This document shows positions 24,217 through 32,407 of a DNA stretch of 64,000 nt, piece by piece. How positions within the stretch are numbered: the stretch's first letter is position 1; every line of letters starts with the position of its first letter. This stretch comes from Micromonospora sp. C31 (GTDB lineage Bacteria; Actinomycetota; Actinomycetes; Mycobacteriales; Micromonosporaceae), in contig NZ_JAGPXN010000011.1 of assembly GCF_018070575.1 (NCBI RefSeq), positions 181,714-245,713 of the forward strand, in the 5' to 3' direction. Position numbers and translations under genes: made by a program. Below the pieces are notes generated by a model. That model was not told the origin of the DNA, ran no database searches, and was given only the letters and a program-made list of their open reading frames with translations.

Positions 24217-25800
24217 ATGCATCGTCGTCTCTTCCCCCGGACGCTCGCGTTGGCGGCGCTGGTCGCCGCCGCAGCCACGGCGGGGGCGCCCACGGCCACC
24301 GCCGAGTCCCCGACCCCCGCGGCGACCCGCCTGAACGCCACCATCGACGCGATCCTCGCCGACAGCCGGCTGGCCGGGGCGCAGGCCTCGGTGGTGGTCA
24401 AGGACGTGGCCACCGGGGAGACGGTCTACCACCGCAACGGCGACCGCCGCCTGGTGCCCGCCTCCAACACCAAGCTGCTGACCTCGGCGGCGGCGCTGGA
24501 ACTGCTCGGGCCGGGCCACCGCTTCAGCACCGAGGTGCGGACCAGCGGCTCCCGGCACGCGGGCCTGGTCTCGGGCAACCTCTACCTGCGCGGCGGCGGC
24601 GACCCGACCATGCTGGCCACCGACTACGACGCGCTGGCCGCACAGGTCGCCGCCGCGGGCGTCCGGGTGGTCACCGGCAACCTGGTGGCCGACGACACCC
24701 GCTACGACAGCACCCGCCTCGGGCCGGACTGGACCTGGGACGACGAGCCGTACTACTACGCCGCGCAGGTCTCCGCCCTGACCGTGGCACCGGACACCGA
24801 CTACGACGCGGGCACCGTCATCGTGCACGCCGCCCCCGGCGCGACCGCCGGCGCGCGTCCGGTCGTCACCACCACCCCGGCCACCAGGTACCTGAAGATC
24901 GACAACCGGGCCGAGACGGTCGCCGGCGGGCAGACGTCGGTCTCCATCGAACGCGCGCACGGCAGCAACACGGTCGTGGTCACCGGGCAGATCGCGCTCG
25001 GCGCCGCGGCGGAGAGCGACTGGGTCAGCGTCTGGGAACCCACCGGCTACGCCGCCGACGTCTTCCGGTCGGCGCTGCGCCGGCACGGCGTACGGGTGCT
25101 CGGCCGCACTGTGCTCGGGCAGCCCACCCCGGAGGGCGCGGCCGAGGTGGGCCGGCACCGCTCGATGCCCCTGGCGGAGCTGATGGTGCCGTTCCTCAAG
25201 CTGTCCAACAACGGGCACGCCGAGGTGCTGACCAAGGAGATCGGCCGGATGCTCTCCGGCGCCGGCACCTGGTCGGCCGGCCTGACCGCGATCAGCGAGT
25301 ACGTCGCCGACGCCGGGATGGACACCGGCACGCTGCGCCAACGGGACGGCTCCGGGCTCTCGCGACGCAACCTGATCCCCGCCGACGAGTTCGTGGACCT
25401 GCTCGCCGCCGTCCGCGCGGAGCCGTGGTTCGACACCTGGTACGCGGCCCTACCGATCGCCGGCGAGGCGGACCGCTTCGTCGGCGGCACGCTGCGCAGC
25501 CGGATGCGGGGCACCCCCGCGGCGGGCAACGTGCACGCCAAGACCGGCAGCCTGACCGGCGTCTCCGGCCTCTCCGGCTACGTCACCGACGCCGACGGGC
25601 GGGTGCTGGCGTTCTCGATCCTGCTCAACAACTACCTCGCCTCCTCGGTGAAGACGCTGGAGGACCAGATCGCGATCGCCCTGGCCTCGTACACCGGGAA
25701 GGGCGTGACCGGCGCGCGGGTCGCGCCACCGACGGCGCCGGACGCCCCCCGGGTCCCGGAGGGTCTGGAATGCGCGTGGATCAAGCCGAACGCCTGCTGA
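24217..25800 (+). CDS. dacB: D-alanyl-D-alanine carboxypeptidase/endopeptidase (PBP4, class C)
   Basis: 527-residue secreted serine peptidase (MEROPS S13) that trims or opens peptidoglycan cross-links. Signal peptide residues 1-30. Active-site SxxK is in VPASNTKLLTSAAALELL, SxN in LKLSNNGHAEVLTKEIG, and KTG in NVHAKTGSLTGVSGLSGY. The insertion between SxxK and SxN (LYLRGGGDPTMLATDYDALA) is typical of PBP4. The last 40 residues (Pro-rich with two Cys, ECAWIKPNAC) are a small extension. ATG 24217 starts a normal signal peptide. Confidence 0.93.
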   Translation: MHRRLFPRTLALAALVAAAATAGAPTATAESPTPAATRLNATIDAILADSRLAGAQASVVVKDVATGETVYHRNGDRRLVPASNTKLLTSAAALELLGPGHRFSTEVRTSGSRHAGLVSGNLYLRGGGDPTMLATDYDALAAQVAAAGVRVVTGNLVADDTRYDSTRLGPDWTWDDEPYYYAAQVSALTVAPDTDYDAGTVIVHAAPGATAGARPVVTTTPATRYLKIDNRAETVAGGQTSVSIERAHGSNTVVVTGQIALGAAAESDWVSVWEPTGYAADVFRSALRRHGVRVLGRTVLGQPTPEGAAEVGRHRSMPLAELMVPFLKLSNNGHAEVLTKEIGRMLSGAGTWSAGLTAISEYVADAGMDTGTLRQRDGSGLSRRNLIPADEFVDLLAAVRAEPWFDTWYAALPIAGEADRFVGGTLRSRMRGTPAAGNVHAKTGSLTGVSGLSGYVTDADGRVLAFSILLNNYLASSVKTLEDQIAIALASYTGKGVTGARVAPPTAPDAPRVPEGLECAWIKPNAC

Positions 25801-25837
25801 CGGGCCGGCGGGGCCCGGTGCGAGGGCCCCGCCGGCG

Positions 25838-26167
25838 CTAGGCGCCGGGGCGGTGCGGCAGCTCGGCCGCCGGGTCGCCGCGCTCGATCAGCGCGGCGAT
25901 GTCGGCGGGACGCAGGCCGCGCTGCGCCAGCACCCGCGTCCCCCAGCGGTGCAGCCGGCACGGGTGCGGGCTGGCGTCGTTGCGGCAGACCGTCCCGCCG
26001 GACCAGAGCCTGGGCGCGTGCACCACGACCGCGCGCACGGCGAACTGCGCGTCCTCGACGGTCACGTACGGCGGCAGCGGGATCTCCCGGAGCACCTCCC
26101 CGGAGGAATCCCCGACGCTCCGGGTGGCCCTCGGACGGACGGTGTGGGTGGTGGTGCTGCTGCTCAT
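25838..26167 (-). CDS. Hypothetical protein, 109 aa
   Basis: Short cytoplasmic protein of unknown family. Ser/Thr/Arg-rich N-terminus, a beta-rich middle (LPPYVTVEDAQFAVRAVVVHAPRLW) and a segment with two Cys and a His (GGTVCRNDASPHPCRLHRWG), then a helix LRPADIAALIERGDPAAELP. The Cys/His segment could bind metal but no standard pattern fits. GGAGG stands 8 nt before ATG 26167. GC3 usage matches real neighbours. Flanked by PBP4 (convergent) and a pentapeptide protein. Confidence 0.6.
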   Translation of the reverse strand: MSSSTTTHTVRPRATRSVGDSSGEVLREIPLPPYVTVEDAQFAVRAVVVHAPRLWSGGTVCRNDASPHPCRLHRWGTRVLAQRGLRPADIAALIERGDPAAELPHRPGA

Positions 26168-26362
26168 CGGTGAGCCTCCATAGAGGATGGTCGGACGTGG
26201 ACAGCAGAAAGTTACGACAGGCTCGACGCGGAGCGACGGACAAACTGTCCCGAGGCGTGGACACGGTCCGGCCCGGCGTCGTGCCTCCCGGCAGCGCAGC
26301 GGACATCGATCAGGAACGTGGTCGCGGGTCCCGCCGCGGTGCCGTCCCGCCGTCGGCCCGGG

Positions 26363-26956
26363 TCAGCGGATCTCGAAGCCGAGCGCCTGCGCGATCACCA
26401 GGGCCTGCGTGGCGTCGACGATCGCGCCGGCCCGCTCCACCGCCGTCGGGTCGAGCGCGGTGAGGTCGCTGCCACGCAGGTCGGCCCCGGACAGCCGGCA
26501 GTGGTGCAACTGCGCGGCGGAGAGGTCGACGCCGGTGATCGTGGCCCCGGTCAGGTTGGCTCCGGTGAGATCCGCCTCGCGCATCCGCACGTCGGTGACG
26601 CGGACCCCGCGCAGGTCGGCCCCGGGCAGCCCGACGAACGACCAGTCACCGCCGGCGACCGTCAGCGGCCGCAGGTCGCACTGGGCGAAGGCGCTGCCCA
26701 CGAGCTTGCAGCCGGTGAACTCCGCCTCGAAGAGGTTGCACCGCTGGAAGGCGCAGCGGGTGAAGGCCGAGTCGGTGTGCCGGGAGGAGTTGAACCGTAC
26801 GTTGCCGAAGGTGCAGCCGTCGAAGACCGCGCCCCGGCTCACCGACTCGGTCAGGTCGACGTCGAAGAAGGTGCAGCGGACGAAGTGCCGGTCCACCAGT
26901 TCCTCGCCGTACCAGTCCTCGTCGCGGAAGGTCGCGTCCTCGGTCACCTCGGGCAT
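26363..26956 (-). CDS. Pentapeptide-repeat protein (McbG/Qnr-like fold)
   Basis: 197 residues built of A(D/N)LxG-type repeats, e.g. FVRCTFFDVDLTES, FTRCAFQRCNLFEAEF, EADLTGANLTGATITG and LHHCRLSGADLRGSDL. These would make a right-handed quadrilateral beta-helix of about 8 coils, with a short C-terminal helix ending ALGFEIR. Relatives such as Qnr and McbG mimic DNA and protect gyrase; whether this one does is unknown. ATG 26956. It is divergent from the serine hydrolase, 78 bp apart. Confidence 0.88.
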   Translation of the reverse strand: MPEVTEDATFRDEDWYGEELVDRHFVRCTFFDVDLTESVSRGAVFDGCTFGNVRFNSSRHTDSAFTRCAFQRCNLFEAEFTGCKLVGSAFAQCDLRPLTVAGGDWSFVGLPGADLRGVRVTDVRMREADLTGANLTGATITGVDLSAAQLHHCRLSGADLRGSDLTALDPTAVERAGAIVDATQALVIAQALGFEIR

Positions 26957-27021
26957 CGGACCAGGCTACCGAGGGGGTGGGACAACCGCGGGCGGCCCTT
27001 CCGGCGAGGCGTACCGGCTAG

Positions 27022-27027
27022 TAGTTT
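27022..27027 (+). promoter_or_regulatory. Leaderless -10 hexamer TAGTTT
   Basis: TAGTTT ends 7 nt before GTG 27035 and there is no Shine-Dalgarno sequence. Confidence 0.45.
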
Positions 27028-27034
27028 CGGCGGC

Positions 27035-28267
27035 GTGAGTGTGGCACGCAGCATCGACCCGGACCAGATCGGCTTCGACCCGGCGCGGTTGGCGCGCATC
27101 GACGAGCACTTCGGCAGGTACGTCGACGACGGCCGCCTCGCCGGCTGGCAGGTGCTGGTCACCCGCCGCGGCGAGATCGCCCACTCGTCGACGTACGGGC
27201 TGCGCGACGTCGAGGCGGGACGACCCGTCGAGGCGGACACGCTCTGGCGCATCTACTCGATGACCAAGCCCGTCACCTCGGTCGCCGCGATGATGCTCTG
27301 GGAGGAGGGCCGCTTCGAGCTGACCGACGAGATCAGCCGGTGGCTGCCCGAGTTCGCCGACCTGCGGGTCTACTCCAAGGGCTCGGCCCTCAAGCCGTAC
27401 ACGGTGCCCGCGATCGAACCGATCCGGATCTGGCACCTGCTCACCCACACCGCCGGCCTGACGTACGGCTTCATGCAGACCTCCGTGGTCGACTCCATCT
27501 ACCGGGCCGCCGGCTACGACCTGCACCCACCGGCGGACGTCGACCTGGCGACGGCCTGCCAGGCGTTCGGCGAGCTGCCGCTGCTGTTCCAGCCCGGCAC
27601 CGCGTGGGGCTACTCGGTCGCCACGGACGTGCTCGGCCGGCTGGTCGAGGTGGTCTCCGGGCAGAGCCTGGACGCCTTCCTCGCCGACCGGATCTTCGGC
27701 CCGCTGGGCATGACCGACACGCACTGGTGGGTCGAGGGCGACGCCGCCGACCGGCTCGCCGCCCTCTACGCGCCCGACCCGCGCACCGGCCGCGCCCTGC
27801 GCTTCGACAAGCTGGGCGCCCTGGCGTACGAGAAGCCGCTGCTGCTCTCCGGCGGCGGCGGCCTGATCTCCAGCGCCGCCGACTACCACCGGTTCACCCA
27901 GCTGCTGCTGCGCTGCGGCGAGCTGGACGGGGTACGCCTGCTGGGGCCACGCACGGTGCGCTTCATGACCCGCAACCACCTGCCCGGCGGCCGGGATCTG
28001 GGGACCCTCTCCGTCGGCGGCTTCGCCGAGACCACCCTCGACGGGATCGGCTTCGGGCTCGGCTTCGCCGTGGTCGACGACCCCGTGCCGAGCCGGGTGC
28101 CGAGCAGCCCCGGCGAGTACTACTGGGGCGGCGTGGCCAGCACGGCGTTCTGGGTCGACCCGGCCGAGGAGGTCACGGCGCTGTTCTTCACCCAGCTCAT
28201 CCCGTCGAGCACCTATCCGGTCCGGCCGCAGCTGCGCCAGCTCGTCTACTCCGCCCTGCTCGACTGA
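27035..28267 (+). CDS. Serine hydrolase, beta-lactamase class C/esterase family
   Basis: 410 residues, no signal peptide, so cytoplasmic; such members are usually esterases. SxxK is in RIYSMTKPVTSVAAMMLWEEG, the Tyr motif in WGYSVATDVLGRLVEVVSG, and WHLLTHTAGLTYGF precedes it. The third motif region is YYWGGVASTAFWVDP. GTG 27035 is supported by the TAGTTT hexamer; longer in-frame extensions upstream overlap the divergent gene and are rejected. Substrate unknown. Confidence 0.9.
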   Translation: MSVARSIDPDQIGFDPARLARIDEHFGRYVDDGRLAGWQVLVTRRGEIAHSSTYGLRDVEAGRPVEADTLWRIYSMTKPVTSVAAMMLWEEGRFELTDEISRWLPEFADLRVYSKGSALKPYTVPAIEPIRIWHLLTHTAGLTYGFMQTSVVDSIYRAAGYDLHPPADVDLATACQAFGELPLLFQPGTAWGYSVATDVLGRLVEVVSGQSLDAFLADRIFGPLGMTDTHWWVEGDAADRLAALYAPDPRTGRALRFDKLGALAYEKPLLLSGGGGLISSAADYHRFTQLLLRCGELDGVRLLGPRTVRFMTRNHLPGGRDLGTLSVGGFAETTLDGIGFGLGFAVVDDPVPSRVPSSPGEYYWGGVASTAFWVDPAEEVTALFFTQLIPSSTYPVRPQLRQLVYSALLD

Positions 28268-28279
28268 CCCGGGGCCGGT

Positions 28280-28310
28280 GATCCCGCCGTCGCTCGCGAC
28301 GGTCGGGATC
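28280..28310 (+). terminator. Terminator of the serine hydrolase gene
   Basis: 13 paired bases with one bulged T (GATCCCGCCGTCG ... CGACGGTCGGGATC) and a CTCG loop, 13 nt past the stop. Confidence 0.7.
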
Positions 28311-28384
28311 CCGGTAACGGCACCGGCCGGCCGACGAGGTCAATAGCCTGGAGGCGGACCAGGTCGGGCCGGCTGGGAGGCGGT

Positions 28385-29026
28385 ATGAGCAACGTCGTCG
28401 TGTTCGGCGCGGGTGGCACCGCGGGGTCGCGGATCACCGCCGAGGCGGTCGGCCGGGGGCACCGGGTCACCGCGGCGGTGCGCCGCCCGGAGGCCACCTC
28501 GTACCTGCCACCGGCCGTCACGGTCGTGACCGGGGACGCCACCAGCGAGCGGAGCGTACGGGAACTGGCGCCCGACACGGACGTGATGGTGGTGGCGATC
28601 GGCGGCGGCGAACACGACCTATGGGTCGACGCGGCGCAGAACCTGGTCGGTGCGCTGCGGGGCATGCCGGCCGCGCCCCGGATCATCCACGTGGGCGGCG
28701 GTTCGACCCTGCTCACCCCGAAGGGCACCCGGTACCTCGACGAGCCGGACTTCCCCGAGGAGTACCGCGACGCGGCGCGGGGGCAGGCCGACGCCCTCGA
28801 CTTCTACCGCTCCTCGGCCGACGGGGTGACCTGGACGTACGTCTCCCCGCCGCCGCTGGAGTTCCACCCGGGCGAGCGCACCGGGCACTATCGCACCGGC
28901 GGTGACCAGCCGGTGACCGACCACGAGGGCCGCTCGGTGCTCAGCTACGAGGACCTGGCGGTGGCGATCGTGGACGAGATCGAACAGCCGCGCCACGAGA
29001 ACGCCCGCTTCACCGCCGCATACTGA
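28385..29026 (+). CDS. NAD(P)-binding atypical SDR (NmrA/SDR_a5-like)
   Basis: 213 residues with a Rossmann fold: VVVFGAGGTAGSRITAEAVGRGHRVTAAVRR at the N-terminus is the dinucleotide-binding motif (GxGGTxG). It continues VVTGDATSERSVRELAP and IIHVGGGSTLL. The last part (GVTWTYVSPPPLEFHPG...SVLSYEDLAVAIVDEIEQP) is typical of the flavin-reductase-like/YwnB group. The classical YxxxK is not obvious. GGGAGG lies 8 nt before the ATG; TAGCCT at 28344 may be the -10 of a 35-nt leader. Confidence 0.85.
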   Translation: MSNVVVFGAGGTAGSRITAEAVGRGHRVTAAVRRPEATSYLPPAVTVVTGDATSERSVRELAPDTDVMVVAIGGGEHDLWVDAAQNLVGALRGMPAAPRIIHVGGGSTLLTPKGTRYLDEPDFPEEYRDAARGQADALDFYRSSADGVTWTYVSPPPLEFHPGERTGHYRTGGDQPVTDHEGRSVLSYEDLAVAIVDEIEQPRHENARFTAAY

Positions 29027-29063
29027 GCGGCGCGGGGCGGCCGGCGGTGCAGGGGGCGCCGGA

Positions 29064-29528
29064 TCAGTCGGCGAGGCGGGCGGGGAAACCGCCGGTGGCG
29101 ATCGGGCCCCAGGCGTCGATGGTGACCCGGATCAGCGACTTGCCCTGACGTACCATCGCCGCCCGGTACTCGTCCCAGTCCGGGTGCTCGCCGGAGATGC
29201 GGCGGAAGTACTCCACGAGCGGTTCCAGCGCCGCCGGCAGGTCCAGCACCTCGGCGGTGCCGTCGAGGTGCACCCACGGGCCGTTCCAGTCGTCGGAGAG
29301 CACGCACGCCGACACCCGTGGGTCGCGACGGACGTTGGCGACCTTGGCCCGCTCGGGATAGGTGGAGATCACCAACCGCCCCTCGCCGTCCATCCCGGCG
29401 GTGACGGGGGACGACTGCGGCCGACCGTCGGCGCGCGTGGTCATCAGCACCACCCGGTGCCGTGGCCGGAGGAACTCGATCAGCTCGGCCCGGTCGACCC
29501 GGGTGTTCGTCGCGATGCTGCGTGCCAT
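29064..29528 (-). CDS. PPOX-class F420-dependent oxidoreductase
   Basis: 154-residue split-barrel flavin/deazaflavin-binding protein. Signature LRPRHRVVLMTTRADGRPQSSPVTAGMDGEGRLVISTYPERAKVANVRRDPRVSACV is the actinobacterial F420-binding PPOX pattern (cited here only by its ends: LRPRHRVVLMTTR and KVANVRRDPRVS). LIRVTIDAWGPIATGG closes the barrel. These enzymes reduce small substrates with F420H2 or sequester biliverdin-like compounds; the substrate is not predictable. ATG 29528. Convergent with the SDR gene. Confidence 0.85.
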   Translation of the reverse strand: MARSIATNTRVDRAELIEFLRPRHRVVLMTTRADGRPQSSPVTAGMDGEGRLVISTYPERAKVANVRRDPRVSACVLSDDWNGPWVHLDGTAEVLDLPAALEPLVEYFRRISGEHPDWDEYRAAMVRQGKSLIRVTIDAWGPIATGGFPARLAD

Positions 29529-29619
29529 CGTTCGTTCCTACCAGGGCGCCCGTCGCACGGCGACCGCACCGGGCCGGACGAGCGCGGCGACCGCACCGGG
29601 CCGGCCAGGCGCGGCGGCC

Positions 29620-30261
29620 TCACCGGGGTCGCGGGGCTGCGCGGCCGGCGGCGGGCTGGGCCGGCACCCGGGGGCGGGCCGAGGGTCGCCAGGCGCGACC
29701 GTTGGCGTAGATCACCCGGAAGCCGAGGTACGAGGCGAGCGGAGCCCAGTGCGCGGAGCCCATCCGCAGCTCGGCGGCGTTGTGGCGTTGGCCGTTGGCC
29801 AGCACGTCGAGCAGGACGGTCTCGAAGGCGGCCGACTCGACCCAGTCCACCTCGCGGGTGTACCCGCAGATCAGGGCCGCCCCGGTGGCGTCGAGGAAGT
29901 CCCGCAGCACGGCGTCGGAGGCGCGCAGCACGGAACAGCTGCCGAAATAGAGCCGCCGACCGTCGCAGCGACCCGCCATCAGCTCGGCGACATCGGCGAG
30001 CGCCACCGATTCCCAGTCGGTGAGGCAGAGCCGGCTCGGCTCGCCGTGCATCGCGAAGAAGCCGACCCGGTGGTCGGCGTACTGCTTGAGCAGCCAGCGG
30101 TCGACGAAGTAGAAGAGTTCGTCGCGGGTGGCCGCGTCCTTGTGGATGAAGCGGATCTTTCCGAGCCGTTCGAGCAATTCGAGGGTGGGCAGGACGGAGC
30201 CGCGCTCGTTGAGGTCCCGGTGCCACTGACCCTCGATGCAGAAGACGCCACCACGCGCCAC
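29620..30261 (-). CDS. DUF6642-like protein with a caspase/CHAT-like His-Cys pair
   Basis: 213 residues, cytoplasmic. It begins GGVFCIEGQWHRDLNERGSV and has alternating strands and helices. A His after a hydrophobic strand (GFFAMHGEP, H72) and a Cys after the next (RRLYFGSCSVL, C109) have the order and spacing of the catalytic dyad in caspase-fold peptidases. The core continues ALICGYTREVDWVESAAFETVLLDVLA. I recall this as DUF6642; no activity is established. GTG 30261 has GGGAGGGGG 6 nt upstream. Longer in-frame starts extend into Gly-rich junk. Confidence 0.7.
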   Translation of the reverse strand: MARGGVFCIEGQWHRDLNERGSVLPTLELLERLGKIRFIHKDAATRDELFYFVDRWLLKQYADHRVGFFAMHGEPSRLCLTDWESVALADVAELMAGRCDGRRLYFGSCSVLRASDAVLRDFLDATGAALICGYTREVDWVESAAFETVLLDVLANGQRHNAAELRMGSAHWAPLASYLGFRVIYANGRAWRPSARPRVPAQPAAGRAAPRPR

Positions 30262-30566
30262 GCCGCCCCCTCCCCCGGTCCCGCCGGCGCTGACGTTACC
30301 GGGTCGGGCCGACGGGTGAACATCACCCTTCGTATGCCGTACTGCCGCTTTGCGTGTCGTTCGCGCTCTGCTGTCGTCGATTGCCGGCCCTTGGGCGTTT
30401 CCCAATTCGCGTATTACCCAGGCAACCCCCAGGAACGGCGAATCGCGAGGACAATTCTCGTTAATTGCCACGAGCTGCCGGTCGGCCTGCCAGGGTGGAA
30501 ATCACGGGACGGGCGGGTCGATGTCCCGGACGCCACCCCAATCGCACTCCTATCGGGAGGACTTCT
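30262..30566. other. 305-bp divergent intergenic region
   Basis: Lies between the DUF6642-like gene and the M15 peptidase and is noticeably more AT rich than its surroundings, as expected for two divergent promoters. No gene is seen. Confidence 0.4.
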
Positions 30567-31355
30567 GTGCGCGTCAACACCCTGAAACGGGCCGCTGTCG
30601 CATTCGCCCTGGCATTGCCGGCAGCCGCTGTCGCCACGGTGGTCGCCGCGCCAGCGGCCCAGGCCGACGGCTGCTACACGTGGAAGCGCAACCTCTACCA
30701 GGGACGCTCCGGCGACGACGTCCGCGAGTTGCAGATCCGGGTGGCCGGTTGGGCCGGCAACCGGGACATCGTGGAGAACGACGGTCGTTACGGACCGAAG
30801 ACCGCCGCCGCGGTCAGGCGGTTCCAGTCGGCGTACGGGCTGCGCGTCGACGGCGTCGCCGGGCCGCAGACGTACGGCAGGCTCTACGCCCTCCAGGACA
30901 ACGACTGCACGCCGCGGCACTTCAGCTTCGCCGAGATGGACGACGGCTGCGGTCGTGCGGGCTGGAACGGCGGTCCGCTCTCCGCCGCACAGACCCGGCA
31001 GAACGCGCTGCGCACCATGTGGAAGCTGGAGGCGACGCGGCACAGCCTCGGCGACGAGCCACTCTACGTCAGCAGCGGGTTCCGCAGCCGCGCCTGCAAC
31101 GACCAGGTCGGCGGGGCGTCGGACAGCCAGCACCTCTACGGCAACGCGGCCGACGTGGTGTCGCGCACCAGCTCGCTGTGCCAGATCGCGCGCGACGCCC
31201 GCTTCCGGGGCTTCAGCGGGATCTACGGGCCCGGCTACCCGGACCACGACGACCACGTGCACGTCGACTCGCGCCGGGAGAACGACCGGGACGACACCTC
31301 CAACACCACCAGTTGGTCCGCGCCGGACTGCGGGATCCGCGCCGGCAACGACTGA
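30567..31355 (+). CDS. Secreted peptidoglycan-binding M15 D,D-peptidase
   Basis: 262 residues. Sec signal (MRVNTLKRAAVAFALALPAAAVATVVAAPAAQA, GTG start). A PG_binding_1 domain (LYQGRSGDDVRELQIRVAGW...GRYGPKTAAAVRRFQSAYGLRVDG) is followed by a Peptidase_M15_3/VanY-like domain. Zinc ligands are His/Asp in SDSQHLYGNAADVV and His in DHDDHVHVD. It would cleave D-Ala-containing cross-links in the wall. GGGAGG lies 8 nt upstream of GTG 30567, and eight cysteines in the mature part suggest disulfides. Same arrangement as Streptomyces zinc D-Ala-D-Ala carboxypeptidase. Confidence 0.92.
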   Translation: MRVNTLKRAAVAFALALPAAAVATVVAAPAAQADGCYTWKRNLYQGRSGDDVRELQIRVAGWAGNRDIVENDGRYGPKTAAAVRRFQSAYGLRVDGVAGPQTYGRLYALQDNDCTPRHFSFAEMDDGCGRAGWNGGPLSAAQTRQNALRTMWKLEATRHSLGDEPLYVSSGFRSRACNDQVGGASDSQHLYGNAADVVSRTSSLCQIARDARFRGFSGIYGPGYPDHDDHVHVDSRRENDRDDTSNTTSWSAPDCGIRAGND

Positions 31356-31681
31356 GCCGCCCGAACGGCCACGCCGGTCCGGGACGCGGGTGGGAACCCG
31401 GGCCCGGGCCGGCCTCGTGTCCCGGACGTGGCGGCGGGCGTACCCCCGCTCAGCTCGCCCGGGGCCAGCGCGGCCCGGTGGCGGGGGGGGAGCCACCGGC
31501 CGGCGGGGCCTCACGGCGTCGGCACCGGCACCTCACCCAGGGTCTGGTCGATGGGATCCGTCGACTGCCCACCAAATCGCACGGCATGTCTCCCGCGGCT
31601 CCGGCAGCGGTGCGGCCGACCCGCCGCACCGCATCCTCGGCGACTGGTACGGCCCTGCGCGCCGAAAGGTTCGATCCCGCC
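31356..31681. other. 326-bp convergent intergenic region with a hairpin
   Basis: No gene. At 31475-31499 an 8-bp stem CCGGTGGC/GCCACCGG with a G-rich 9-nt loop could terminate transcription of both the M15 gene and the NarL-type operon. Confidence 0.45.
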
Positions 31682-32407
31682 TCAGGCGAGGCCGGCGTCG
31701 TGGACCAGCAGGGCGACCTGGACCCGGTTGTTCAGGTCGAGCTTCACCAGCAGCCGCGACACGTACGCCTTCACGGTCGCGACGCTCATGAACAGCTCGG
31801 CGGCGATCTCCGCGTTCGTCCGGCCCTGTCCCACCGCGATCGCGACCTCGTGCTCCCGCTCGCTGAGCCCGGCGAGCTGCCGCCGCGCCCGCTCCCGGCG
31901 CGGCTCAGGACCGCCCGGCGCGCCCGGTGCCGTCACGTGGTCGATCAGCCGGCGGGTGACCACCGGGGAGAGCGTCGCCTCCCCCGCCGCCACCCGGTGC
32001 ACCGCCCGTACGATCTCGGCCGGCGGGGTGTCCTTGAGCAGGAAGCCACCGGCCCCGGCCCGCAGCGCCCGGAGCACCTGCTCGTCGGCGTCGAAGGTGG
32101 TCAGCACCAACACCTCCGGCGGGTCGGGCGACGCGCGCAGCGCCTCGGTGGCCGCGAGCCCGTCGACCCGGGGCATCCGGATGTCCATCAGCACCACGTC
32201 CGGCGCGCAGGCGGCCACGGCCGCGGGCACCTCGCCGCCGTCGGCGGCCTCCCCGACCACCAGCAGGTCCGGCACGCCACCGAGGATCATCGACAGCCCG
32301 GCGCGGACCAGCGCGTCGTCGTCGACGATCAGCACCCGCACCGGCCGCTCGGGGGTGGGACCCGACCCGCCAGGCCCCGGCGGCCCGCCGGTGGCCGGCC
32401 CGGTCAC
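31682..32407 (-). CDS. NarL/FixJ-type response regulator
   Basis: 241 residues. Receiver: VLIVDDDALVRAGLSMIL, phospho-Asp in DVVLMDIRMPRVDG, Thr in VLVLTTFDAD, Lys in GFLLKDTPPAEIVRAV. LuxR-type HTH: LSEREHEVAIAVGQGRTNAEIAAELFMSVATVKAYVSRLLVKLDLNNR (given by its ends LSEREHEV and LLVKLDLNNR). The GTG start overlaps the kinase stop by 4 nt (GTGA). A Pro/Gly-rich segment of about 18 residues precedes the receiver; an internal start is possible. The regulated target is probably the divergent ABC exporter at 33.8 kb. Confidence 0.92.
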   Translation of the reverse strand: MTGPATGGPPGPGGSGPTPERPVRVLIVDDDALVRAGLSMILGGVPDLLVVGEAADGGEVPAAVAACAPDVVLMDIRMPRVDGLAATEALRASPDPPEVLVLTTFDADEQVLRALRAGAGGFLLKDTPPAEIVRAVHRVAAGEATLSPVVTRRLIDHVTAPGAPGGPEPRRERARRQLAGLSEREHEVAIAVGQGRTNAEIAAELFMSVATVKAYVSRLLVKLDLNNRVQVALLVHDAGLA

